From Ananas comosus (taxonomy: Eukaryota; Streptophyta; Magnoliopsida; Poales; Bromeliaceae): a stretch of 64,000 nt of DNA. Positions 46,621 through 57,068 of the stretch are shown piece by piece (the first letter of the stretch is position 1; the number at the start of each line of letters is the position of its first letter). The stretch spans positions 372,001-436,000 of the forward strand of contig NC_033626.1 of assembly GCF_001540865.1 (NCBI RefSeq), in the 5' to 3' direction. The translations under genes and the position numbers were made by a program. The notes under the pieces are model-generated. The model saw only the letters and a program-made list of their open reading frames with translations. It was not told the origin of the DNA and searched no databases.

Positions 46621-47949
46621 ATGAGCAGCAGCATGGTGGAGGTTGTGAGGTCGGAATTGGTAGTCCCGAATGAGGAGACGCCGAAGCACAGGATCTGGCT
46701 GTCGAACCTCGACCTGGCGGCGAGGAGAGGCTACACGCCGACGGTCTACTTCTACCGCCCGAACGGCGACCCGGACTTCTTCTCCGCCGAGGCGCTGAAG
46801 GCCGCGCTGTCCAAGGTCCTCGTCCCCTTCTACCCCTTCGCGGGCCGCCTCGCGGAAGATCGCGAAAACGACGGCGACGGCCGCATCGAGATCGACTGCA
46901 GCGCGGAGGGCGCCCTCTTCGTCACCGCCCGCTCCGACCGCTACACCCTCGACGACCTCAGCGACTTCGCGCCGTCCGAGGAGATGCGGAACCTGTTCGT
47001 GCCGCCCGCCGGCGACCCCCGCGTGCTGCTGATGCTGCAGCTGACTTACCTGCGCTGCGGCGGGGTGGTGCTGGGGACGGCCATGCACCACGCCGTCGTC
47101 GACGCCCGCAGCGCCTGCCACTTCATGGAGACGTGGGCCGCCCTCGCCCGCGGATCCCCCGACCCCATCGTCCCGCCGTTCCTCGACCGCACCCTGCTCA
47201 GGGCGCGGTCGCCTCCCTCCGTCGCCTACGACCACGTCGAGTACAAGCCCGACCGGACCGCGAGGCCGCCCGGCGCGGCATCCGACTACGCCGCCGCCAT
47301 CCTCACCCTCTCGAAGCGGCAGGTCGACGGGCTCAAGGCGCGCTGCGGGCCCGCGGGCGCGTCGGCGTTCCGGGCGATCGTGGCGCACGTGTGGCGGTGC
47401 GCGTGCGCGGCGCGGGGGCTGGCCCCGGACGAGGAGACGAGGCTGTACACGATGATCGACATGCGCAGCCGGCTGGTGCCCCCGCTCCCGCCGAGCTACT
47501 TCGGCAACGCCGTCATCCGCACGTCGGTGGTCGCGAGGGTCGAGGAGGTGGGCGGCGGCGCCTCGCTGGCGTGCGTGGCGCGGCGCATCCGCGGGGCGAC
47601 GAGTCAGGGGGACGAGTACGCGCGGTCGCTGATCGACTGCCTGGAGTCGACGGACATGATGAAGCTGCCGAGGAGCGGCGTGTCGCGGTCGAGCCTGCGG
47701 GTCATCAGCTGGCTGGGGATGTCGATGTACGACGCGGACTTCGGGTGGGGGGAACCGACCTTCATGGGCCCGGCGCTCATGTACTACAGCGGATTCGTCT
47801 ACCTCATGAACAGCCCCCGCAAGGACGACGGCAGCGTTGCCGTCATCGTCTCGCTCGAGCCCGACACCCTGCCCGCCTTCAAGAAGATCTTCTTCCAGGA
47901 CCTGCACGGATCGCCTGCGCCCGCCGATCATCCCTGTGAATTGCATTGA
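46621..47949 (+). CDS. BAHD acyltransferase, HCT-like, copy 2
   Basis: Single exon, 442 residues, the same length as copy 1 and identical except Lys60 and Val160, so its HXXXD motif reads HAVVD (157-161); DFGWG is at 373-377. The frame is open further upstream to 46297, but that part contains the TATA box and is not conserved in copy 1, so MSSSMVEV at 46621 is taken as the start. Promoter, leader and 3' flank are duplicated along with the gene. Several nucleotide differences between copies are silent third-base changes, with five in the last 130 bases. As for copy 1, a hydroxycinnamoyl-CoA donor is likely and the acceptor is unknown. Confidence 0.92.
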   Translation: MSSSMVEVVRSELVVPNEETPKHRIWLSNLDLAARRGYTPTVYFYRPNGDPDFFSAEALKAALSKVLVPFYPFAGRLAEDRENDGDGRIEIDCSAEGALFVTARSDRYTLDDLSDFAPSEEMRNLFVPPAGDPRVLLMLQLTYLRCGGVVLGTAMHHAVVDARSACHFMETWAALARGSPDPIVPPFLDRTLLRARSPPSVAYDHVEYKPDRTARPPGAASDYAAAILTLSKRQVDGLKARCGPAGASAFRAIVAHVWRCACAARGLAPDEETRLYTMIDMRSRLVPPLPPSYFGNAVIRTSVVARVEEVGGGASLACVARRIRGATSQGDEYARSLIDCLESTDMMKLPRSGVSRSSLRVISWLGMSMYDADFGWGEPTFMGPALMYYSGFVYLMNSPRKDDGSVAVIVSLEPDTLPAFKKIFFQDLHGSPAPADHPCELH

Positions 47950-48614
47950 ATGAATTGAATTGAATTGAATTAACCAACCAGTAATTAGTACATATATATA
48001 TATATATAACGTACTACATTGGTACCCTCTTCTACAATTTTACCACTAGTACGTAGCTTGCTTGCTAGCCAGTGTACGTGATATGCATGCACGGCGCCAT
48101 GCAACATGCAACTATATATACATGAGAGGTTTTTTGTTTTAATCTTTCCTCTTTTTTTTTTTTCTCTCTTCATGATGCACAAATTAATCAAAGTGTTGGA
48201 CACTTGATTCCTGCTGGTTTCCCATACGTGTTATTATACAGTTAATATGTACAAGAATTTAATGTACGTGTATATATAGAATTATTTGTATGTTCCAACA
48301 CAATCATTAACTAATACATTTGCTGTTTAAATATTATGTCTTAATTAATTAAGGATCCACGCACCTATATATACTTGTCCTAATCAATCAATTAATAAAT
48401 CAATTAAATAATGTGCCTTGAACTCTCACTCATCTACGTACGTACGTGCTCTGCTGGGTAGTTAATGAATCAAGCATATATCTTAGATGAGATCCTATTC
48501 ACGAATAATTTTTTCTTTTTTTTTCCATTTTGGGAAACTTTCAAATTATAAGTAGGTGGGATTGGGAACACCGAACCCAACAAAATGGGTTTCACCTACT
48601 CTCTTTGACTCGAT

Positions 48615-48616
<2 letters not shown>

Positions 48617-48646
<30 letters not shown>
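48617..48646. repeat. (TA)n microsatellite in the right arm
   Basis: TA repeat directly before MITE family A copy 2. The left arm has no TA repeat at the matching place. Confidence 0.8.
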
Positions 48647-48650
<4 letters not shown>

Positions 48651-48869
48651 ATACTACCAATAGCACCAAATTATTCGTGCTATTAAGTTTTCGGTCCTTA
48701 GATAAAGAAATGTACCGCTAGAATGATGTGGATCCTTTAGAATTGAGTAAGTTGTTGGTTAAATAGTCTAATTTAACTAGTGAAAGTAGTCAAAGATTAA
48801 ATGTAACGGTGGAAAACTCGATAGCACCTAGCGCTTGGTGCTATAGATAGTATTTTAGTCGGACTCTTT
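48647..48869. mobile_element. MITE family A, copy 2
   Basis: Reverse orientation relative to 26580-26810, sharing GATGTGG, AATAGTCTAATTTAAC and inverted ends ending in GTCGGACTCT, then TA repeat. Confidence 0.65.
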
Positions 48870-48880
48870 ATATATATAAC

Positions 48881-49110
48881 TAGGCTGGAAAACTAAATAG
48901 CACAAAACTATTGGTGTTATTGATTTTTTAGCCCTTGGATTGATAAATGGATGGTTAGGATGATGTGGGCTCCCTAGGGTTGAGTGATCGAGTGCTTGGT
49001 TGAATAGTATAATCTAACAGATAAAAATAATCAAAGGGTTAAATTTAATGATAGAAAACTCAATAGTACCAAATATTTGGTGCAACCTATTGCACCCCAA
49101 TCGGACACTA
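48881..49110. mobile_element. MITE family A, copy 3
   Basis: A tandem neighbour of copy 2 in the same orientation, separated by a short TA tract. The core GGGTTGAGTGATCGAGTGCT and AATAGTATAATCTAAC matches copy 1 in reverse. Ends ATCGGACACT, then TA repeat. Confidence 0.65.
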
Positions 49111-49190
49111 TATATATATATATATATTCGGGTCTCGTCATACTTTGTCAACCACGAACCAACCTGGTCAATCCTTCACCTACTCTTGCT

Positions 49191-50273
49191 TTCAAGTTTC
49201 AACTTGGAATATATATAGTAATATAGGCATCAATGACGTAATTAGAAAAATAAAATAAAATGAAATAAAATATTTGACAATAATTATATTTGCATCTGTA
49301 TTTAATGTACGAAACGAATTTCGATACTGATATTAAGCAAATATTAAATTTTTGTAATTAATCTTATTTGATGAAAAACGAATTTGAATACAGTTCAAAT
49401 TAGGGACGAATAAGGATATAAATCAAAATTTAATTTCACATTTAAAACTAGCTATAGCAAGAAATTTTTAGTTTAATTAGTAATCACCATATATAGTAGC
49501 ATCCGTGGCAACTATATATCAACTTGTGTGTCACCAATTACTAACTTACTAGGATTGTGACATGAATATTTTATCTCGAATATACTTTAATTTACTAAAG
49601 AAGTTGTAGTATTTGATAGATAAGAAATATGATTAAACATCTGCAATTGAATAACTTATTCTACTTTCTATATTATTTTTCGAAATAAAATAAATTATTT
49701 ATCTTGTAGATATGTTATTCTATTAAATCATGAATGACAATACTTTTTAAAAAAACAAAAGTAAATTTTTTTATATCCGATCATACAAAATTTTATGCTA
49801 AATTAATAAATTATTCAAAAATAACTTATTCTGACATGCAAATAGAACCTAGATCGTTCTTAGTTATCAGAATCCGAGCTCTGTGCTTATAAGACCGCTT
49901 CGATCGATCCTTCTACGTCATTAAATACTTAATCTAATGAACATCCGCTTAATTAAGCATCCATTAATTTATTGATGAATTTTTCATCAATTAATTTATG
50001 TGTCACATCATACTCTATCTTATCAATCCCTTTTTTGAAAACAAAATAATTAACTTGTTAAACTCTCACCAAAGTACTCTCCCGGGTGGTTAATGGGACC
50101 TATATTTCACAAGCAATTAATTTTGCCCGTTTTTCAAAATTTTTGGGGGAAGCATTAAATCGTTGGTGGGAACAAGAGAAAATGGCTCGTGCCTAAAAAG
50201 TCCAAACGTGTCGTTAATATGTTCAAGCTCATTGACTCGACCCACCCACCAAATTATACTTCACCAACCTCTA
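49191..50273. other. Intergenic, nothing firm
   Basis: AT-rich. No gene or complete element recognised. Confidence 0.35.
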
Positions 50274-50880
50274 GGGATGCAAATGGATCCGGATTGATAG
50301 AGCTCCTGTCTCGATTCATTCTTAATGGAGCAGTGAATAGAAACAAATAAACAAATTCGGGACGAGAAACGAGGCAATTTTTATGATCCGAGACGAATTT
50401 GGCATCAAAAACAAAAAAAATTTTGACCCGCCTCGAATCCACCCTGAATCCGTCCCGAAAATTATTTATATTTTTTTAAAAAATTTCTAAAGAAATAATG
50501 TATTTACAAAAAAGTTTAAAATACAAATAAATTAGTGTTCTCATTTTTTATGTATTTGAAACTTTTGAATTTTGCTTCGAATTGTAATTTATATTTTTAA
50601 TTTTTATAATTAATGTTGTTAATTATATATATAATATTATAAAAATTATTAATTTATATTTTACAAAATATTAATAATATTATAACTTTATAAAAAATAT
50701 TAGTTGGCGGGACAGATTCGGAGCGCCAGCGGAATGCGGGTTACGAGACAAGACGAATTATGGAATATATTTTTTAACCTGTCACGATCGAATTCGGGGG
50801 AAGAGGCGGGGCGGGATTTTGATAGTCGGGATGAGAGGCGGGGCAGGGCTTCTGCCTCCGATCCGCCCCGTTTGCATCCC
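50274..50880. mobile_element. TIR element (GGGATGCAAA ends), 607 bases
   Basis: Perfect 10-base inverted ends GGGATGCAAA / TTTGCATCCC. Inside them, CCCGCC/GGCGGG-rich motifs lie in both arms around an AT-rich centre. The 60-odd-codon ORFs at the right arm are by-products. It is probably a hAT-like MITE by end type; target duplication unclear. Confidence 0.6.
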
Positions 50881-51058
50881 AGCACCTACCTCTTATTTTG
50901 ACTTTGTAATGTAGGAAACAGGAGCTTAATTTGGAAATTTTGGCTAGTTCAAAAAGTGCACTGGTAAATTATGATGAATTAATGATCTAACCATGGAAAG
51001 CCATTCTTGCTTGCGCCACCCAAGTTGAAGATGTACTCAGTTTTTGATATAAATACTT

Positions 51059-51818
51059 GGTTAATTTTATACAGCTCCATGTGAACATATCGAATAACAT
51101 ATATATATCCTTACAAAATTTAAATTTTAAGATTTATCTCTTCAAAAGTCTAATAATATTTATATTTGCCTCTCCGATTTATTACTATATGCTCACTTTT
51201 TATGTTTTAACAGAAGATAATTAAAAATGTCAATTTTGTCATCACAAATATGTTCTTCGAAAAGCCCCAACTGATAAAATAGTATAGAAATGTCATCTAA
51301 AAAAAATTCAATGATCATCTTCTTTCTTTATAAAAACTAATCCAATCCACAAATATTGCAATCTATTCTATACCTTTTCTCTCATCCTTTTGCTTCATTA
51401 CCTATCTAATACTTTGTTCTCGAAGAAGGGGGAGTGTCACAGGCGATTTCTCGACGCTCAATATGGGTGAAGCAATATACATTGTGGATGAATGAGGGCG
51501 AAAAAATTCTAGTTATGGATTTGAAATGTGCATTAAGAGAGAGAGAGAGAAAGAAGAAGAGGAAGAAGATTTTTTGTTGCTAGGGTTTTCATTGAGAAAA
51601 AAATATACAGTGGGATAAAAAAGTCAATTACCTCATTCATTAATCAAGGTTAAGTATTTTATCTATAATTAGCTATATTTTTCTAACGGATATTACCATT
51701 AGGGGTATATTTAAAATCATTAGGACATTTTGAGAAATAAATCTGAAAACTTAAACTTTGTAGAGATATATCTACTATTCAATATATTTATAGAGAGTTG
51801 TATGAATTAAATTATCCC
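51059..51818. mobile_element. Mutator-like MITE with 9-bp target duplication
   Basis: The direct repeat TAAATACTT occurs at 51050-51058 and 51819-51827. The ends are inverted: GGTTAATTTTATACAGCTCC at the left, and GGGATAATTTAATTCATACA when the right is read in reverse. Non-coding, 760 bases, with a GA/GAA-rich internal part (51538-51570). A truncated relative begins at about 55592. Confidence 0.8.
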
Positions 51819-51830
51819 TAAATACTTTAT

Positions 51831-52208
51831 GGTATAGTAAAAATATACATAGCTTTTTTAAACTATGAACCATTTTGAATTCAGCTACCTAATATTTTTA
51901 TTTTTATTTTTTTACTTACCGTCCAGCCTTTTAACTTATTTGATTTGAATCAGTCAATAATATTTTGACTTCAAAATTTAAGTTAATTATTTGCTTTAAT
52001 AAATTTATAGTTACGAGAACTGCATGAAGTATGCTAACTAAATCTGTAAAAATAAAATAACGTTTTCAAAATTTAAAGTTAAAGTGTCGCAGTGACTCAA
52101 ATCAGACAAATTGAAAATTTGAATATTAAAATCAAAATTTTGAAAAATTTGCAAGCCAATTCAAAATGATTCATAGTTCAGACAAATTATATATGCTTTT
52201 ACCTTTTG
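51831..52208. mobile_element. MITE family B, copy 4
   Basis: The ends pair well: AAACTATGAACCATTTTGAA at the left against TTCAAAATGATTCATAGTTC at the right. It lies directly beside the Mutator-like MITE. A fragment of the same family is at 54262-54410. Confidence 0.65.
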
Positions 52209-52392
52209 ATATTAGTATGCGGAAAAAGCACATGATATTAGTAGGCCTTTTCATTCGTTAGAACTCCCAAATAGTCAAAAGCCCATGTAAAATGGGTTAA
52301 ATTAAGCCCTTACAAATTAGGATAAAACTGCACCAAAGCATGGTTCCTAAACTATTAAAAGTATCATATTTTAATTTCAAATTTCAATGGCT

Positions 52393-52907
52393 TACTATAA
52401 CAGAATTAGATTATAGAGACACATATTTTGGACACTTTTGTGTAAGTGTTCCATTTATACCAAAACTTAAAAAAAATCTACTAATGACTAAATATAAAGC
52501 CAAATCAAACAATAAATAAAATGTTACTCTACTCAACCCACCCCACCCAGCCCATTCAGCCCGATTACAAACAGAAAAGAAAAAAAAAAGAAAAATCGAT
52601 TATCATCTCCCTTTTCTCCTCACTCAATCCACTGAAATTCTAGACAAAGAGCCCTTCCCTCTCCTCCTCCTTCGCCACCGCAGCCAACGAGGTAGAGTTC
52701 TGCGGTTGATAAATGTTTAAATAAGTGTTGGTAAATTAACAGCACTATGTTTAGGTTATACCAACGCTTTTAACTGTCACGATACACCTAGCGACCCCAT
52801 ATATAGCAACACTTTTTAAAAGTGTCGGTAATTTAGCCAGCAATAATTTTTTTTTTTTACCTATACCGACATTTAAAAGTGTCGTTATACGCCATTTTGT
52901 TGCAGTG
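52393..52907. mobile_element. Non-autonomous CACTA element, copy 2 (decayed ends)
   Basis: The left end TACTATAACAGAA and the right end TTTTGTTGCAGTG are mutated CACTA termini. Subterminal GACAC/GTGTC repeats match copy 1, and the internal GC-rich block is short. Confidence 0.7.
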
Positions 52908-53189
52908 ACTTTTTAAAAGACCTACATTTTTGTAATTGTTGTAATCATGTTTAATCATTAGATTTTATTCCGAATATCATTGTTATATTATTATGTAGAG
53001 TGTAAGATTTACGCCTATTATCTAGGTGTACTGATAGCATTTCTCATACATAATTTAGGCATATTACTCGGCCGAACTAATCGGATTTACGGGTTTGGGT
53101 GCGTGTGTTTGGGTTAAAGGCCTACGGGCTGGGCCGACGGGCCCTCTTGCTCTCTTAAAAAAAATAGAAAAGTCTACTCGAATCATGTT

Positions 53190-53716
53190 ATCTGGCATGA
53201 TCCAGTGATCTATCTATTCACTTAACTTATTTATAATAGTGTGGAAAGTGTGGAAATGCATTCATTTCCACTTAACTTACATCATGACCACTTATTAAGC
53301 ATATAGAATACACCAAGTTCCTACATAGAGTATGTATGGATCGTAAGCGCTAACCAACTATTTCAAAAACACGTGCTAATAGAAAATGCGCATCCATCGC
53401 ATTTAAAGATTCAGCCATAGCGCTCCCGTGCTTCAATTTGACTCGATTCACCTGAACGTTGGATCGATTGTCGGGCCTCTTACCGTTAGATCTCTTGTAG
53501 ACTGCACCTCCACTCAACTTATTCTCACTCAACTCAACTTATTAATCTCCCGAACTTATTATCACGGGGCAGAATAAGTGATATGGCATGCATGATCCAA
53601 TGATCTATCTATTCACTGAACTTATTTATAATTGTGCGTAAATGCATTCATTTCCACTTAACTTACATCATGACCACTTATTAAGCATATAGAATACACA
53701 AAGTTCCTACATAGAG
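53190..53716. repeat. Pair of direct repeats of about 140 bases
   Basis: 53190-53330 and 53581-53716 are near-identical (shared GATCTATCTATTCACT, CATCATGACCACTTATTAAG and AGTTCCTACATAGAG), separated by 250 bases of unrelated sequence. This could be a tiny LTR-type (TRIM) element, but I see no primer-binding site or clean duplication. Confidence 0.6.
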
Positions 53717-55589
53717 CACAAATAGGATTCACATATTCAAATCTATGCAATTAAATTATATCTATTCTAATTTAATTAAGATTTAACTCGATTTGCAATA
53801 ACTATAAATTAAGTTAAATCCTAACAGTAATATTATATTCTATTTTTAGTATTGACTTGAAAATTTTCATGTAAATCATGGTTGTATAATCGAAAAGTTA
53901 TAACGGACTGCACTTAGCATAGTTGGCTAAGAGTTTAATGATTGATACACGAGATTTCAGATTATAAATCTAATTGATTTGCATTTCTAGTTGATCATTT
54001 GAAAATATGAACAAATTAGATTACATGCTATCTTTTTTTTCTCTCAAAATATAAAAATAAAAATCTAGCTATCCAAACTTGATTGTTATCATTACAAAAT
54101 TTTTAACTTTTAGTAAAATAAGTTAAAATTTAGAAACTAAAGCATAGTTTTCTTCGAATAATCATTAGAGTTTGGTCTAGCTAGTAATAATGCCTTCCAT
54201 GTTCTTGTTGGGGTCCATCAGCTGTAACCAGGTCCAGGAATAAGATATTATACTTAAAAAGTAAAAAAATTTATAAAAATTATCTAAATTATGAATTATT
54301 TTGAATTGACTGTTTAGTTTTTAAATATTTTAATTTTACTATATAATTTTTTCAATTTGTTTGATTTGAATCCGTCAACAGTATTTTGACTTTAAAAACG
54401 AACTCTCCGTGATTTTTTTTCTCATATTTTGTTTTTTTCTTACGGACATTTTAGTTTAGGAACATTCTTAGTTGATGTGTAGATTCAGAGAACCACTTGA
54501 TCATATCCTTCGTTTTTTTCCTTAGGTTTGAGAATTGTCACCCACAATTTTTCCATTTAGTTTTGAAATTATATATATATATATTTTATTTCCATACAAA
54601 TGTGCTGCACTTTTTTCTTCAAAATTGTTTATTTTGTTAATCAAGCTTTATTTTTTTAATAAAGGCTTAATTGTATTATATTACACTATAATTTATAGAT
54701 TATTTTCTAATTTCTATGCTGTACTCTTTTTAAAAAAATTTCAAAAGCACTACTCAGCTATCGTTTTTTTTCTTTTCCATCCCCGCACTATAATATACAA
54801 AAGATATTATAAAGTACTGATTAAAAGTGGTAGAATATATATTCAGCTCATTTTGATATAAAAAATAAAAAAATATAAATAATAATAAAAGAATAAGTAA
54901 AAATGACTTAATAGAAGTTTTCAATAAATCTATCATGGAAATTATTTTACATTATTTCTACTATTTAACCAATGCATTTTAATAAGTTGTGAGATGTGTT
55001 TAAAATAATGGATTTATTAACAATAACATAGCGATTAGTAAGAAGAAAAGTTATTTGATAATATCTTTGAGAAAAGAAAATAGCATAAGAAAAAAAAATA
55101 AAAATAAATTTATATTATAGTGTAAAGATTAATAAAACATAATAACACAATAATATCTTTGAAAAAATGTAAATTAATAAATAAAAAAAATTAAAATATA
55201 GTACAATAGAGTATAATTAAAACAACAACAACTTTGTGTGAAATGATAGCATGATATATGGAAGAGAAAGAAATTGATCACATGCCCACTGCGCAGGAGG
55301 AATAATGGTAGTAACAAGAATCTCCTCAAAAGTTAATAATTTGCACATTAATTATAAATTGAGTTCATAAAAAATAATATTAATTACAAATAAATAATCT
55401 TTGGTTATCAAATTTTTAATTTTTAAATTAATACTATTCTAAGTACCACTACTAAAATACTCTAGATATTCAAGAACCAAAAAATATAAGAAAAGTACTA
55501 TTTATTTATTGTCAAAAGTATTCTGATTGTGTTCAATTGAAATTTATCTTATATGAAATGTAATATCGCACACATAATTAAATTGGGTT
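53717..55589. other. Intergenic, AT-rich; SINE-like and MITE fragments only
   Basis: A decayed tRNA-derived SINE may lie at 53912-54055 (TTAGCATAGTTGGCTAAGAG). A family B MITE fragment is at 54262-54410. Nothing else is seen. Confidence 0.4.
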
Positions 55590-55591
55590 AA

Positions 55592-55933
55592 TTATATACA
55601 GGTCCCCGCAAACATAGTGAATTTCAAATATATTCCTGTAAGTTTAATTTTCATAAGTTATTTTTGCAAAATTTCTAATATTTTCATATATATCCCTACG
55701 GTTTGAATTCGTTAGAAACTTTTGACATTTTTACCCGAATTAATTTTTGACATTTTTATCACTATTATATTATACTGTTATAACTTTTGAAGAGACATAT
55801 TTGTGATGGCAAAATTGAAAATATAAATAGTTTTCTAATAGTTCTCTAATGATAACAAATCAGATGAACATATCAGAAAATATTAAGACTTTTATAGGAA
55901 TAAATTATGAAAGTTGAACTTTACAGAAATATA
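55592..55933. mobile_element. Mutator-like MITE, interrupted on the right
   Basis: The left end GGTTAATTATATACAGGTCC matches that of the 51059-51818 element, and the partner right arm begins (AAGTTGAACTTTACAGAAAT) but is cut off by the CACTA terminus at 55934. Confidence 0.55.
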
Positions 55934-56399
55934 CACTACAATAAAAACGGTGTATAACGACATTTTTAAATATCGGTACAAGTCAAAAAAAGTGCTGCTG
56001 GCTAAATTACCGATACTTTTTAAAAGTATTACTACATGTAGAGTCGCTGTAGGTAGGGTCACCTTGATATTTGGCACTCACTCCTCCAGCGACCTGTGGC
56101 AGAGGGCTACGTGGCGATCGTAGCCCTCTACGGTCCCTACAAAATCTTCGTGGCCGAAGTCCAGCTGCCGGAACCCTATTTCTCATCGGCTGCACAGCGG
56201 AGAAGGAGAAGGGGAGATAGTGATTTTTTTTTTCTTTCTTCTTTTTTTATTTGTAATCGGATCGAGTGGGCTGGGTGTAGTTAGTTAAGTAGATAAACTT
56301 TTTATTTTTTATTGGATTGAACTTTATATTCAAGCCTTAATAGAATTTTTTAAAAAATTTAGGCATAAATAAGACACTTGTATAAAAATATTTTAAAAA
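55934..56399. mobile_element. Non-autonomous CACTA element, copy 3, truncated by the Helitron
   Basis: Starts CACTACAATAAAA with the same subterminal repeats as copies 1 and 2 (CCGATACTTTTTAAAAG, GTGCTGCTGGCTAAATTACC). The right side follows the other end of copy 1 up to AAGACACTTGTATAAAAAT, then stops about 30 bases short of the expected terminus, exactly where the Helitron end begins. A perfect hairpin (arms 56101-56111 and 56119-56129) lies in its GC-rich centre. Confidence 0.75.
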
Positions 56400-57068
56400 C
56401 TAGTATTTAACCCGTGCTATGCACGGATAATATAATAATATAAAATAACATAAGTTATTATGTGATGATAAAAAAAATTATTCTAAATAATATTATATTT
56501 TTTAAAATAATAAAAAAATATACTATTGATCTTAATTATAGTACATATAAAAATACAAAAGCTAGAAGAAAAAAATTATAGATCAAAATAAATACTCAAA
56601 TAAAAAGTAAATTTTAACCATGTTCTATAATCTATGAATTAACCTGCAAAATAATTTATAATTATAAATTGATGTGCAAAACAAAATGATAATTAAAATT
56701 GATATTCAAAATTACAAATGACATTAGTATTTAAGCATATAATGAGATCAACTAAACTTTCATATTTGACACAAATTAGAGTAAGCACACGTATATGAGA
56801 GACAAACAAATTTTCAAGATTCAAAAATATATAGATGTTGGTATTCTAGAAAATATAAAGAAAAAAAACTTTGTTGCATGAAGATAAAAAGTACCTGCTC
56901 CAATAACAATATAGATAAATTGTTAGATAAGTAAAACGCTAAATATCATAATATTAGTGTATTTTTTCAGAAAAAATATCTAAACTTATTTAAAAAATAA
57001 AATGACAGAATTGAATTGTTGAATAATTGTAAAATTTGAAATAACATGAAGAAAAATAAACCGCTCAC

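Larger units (their letters stand above)
46375..49190. repeat. Right arm of the inverted BAHD duplication
   Basis: Reverse-complement partner of 28258-31405. Similarity starts just before CGCGCATTACTCACCTGTAG in the promoter region and runs through the gene and its 3' flank to about TTCACCTACTC near 49180. It is interrupted by the MITE pair 48647-49110. Confidence 0.85.

Noticed and set aside
53190..53716. TRIM retrotransposon
   Set aside because: Direct repeats are present, but there is no clear TG...CA border, primer-binding site or target duplication.
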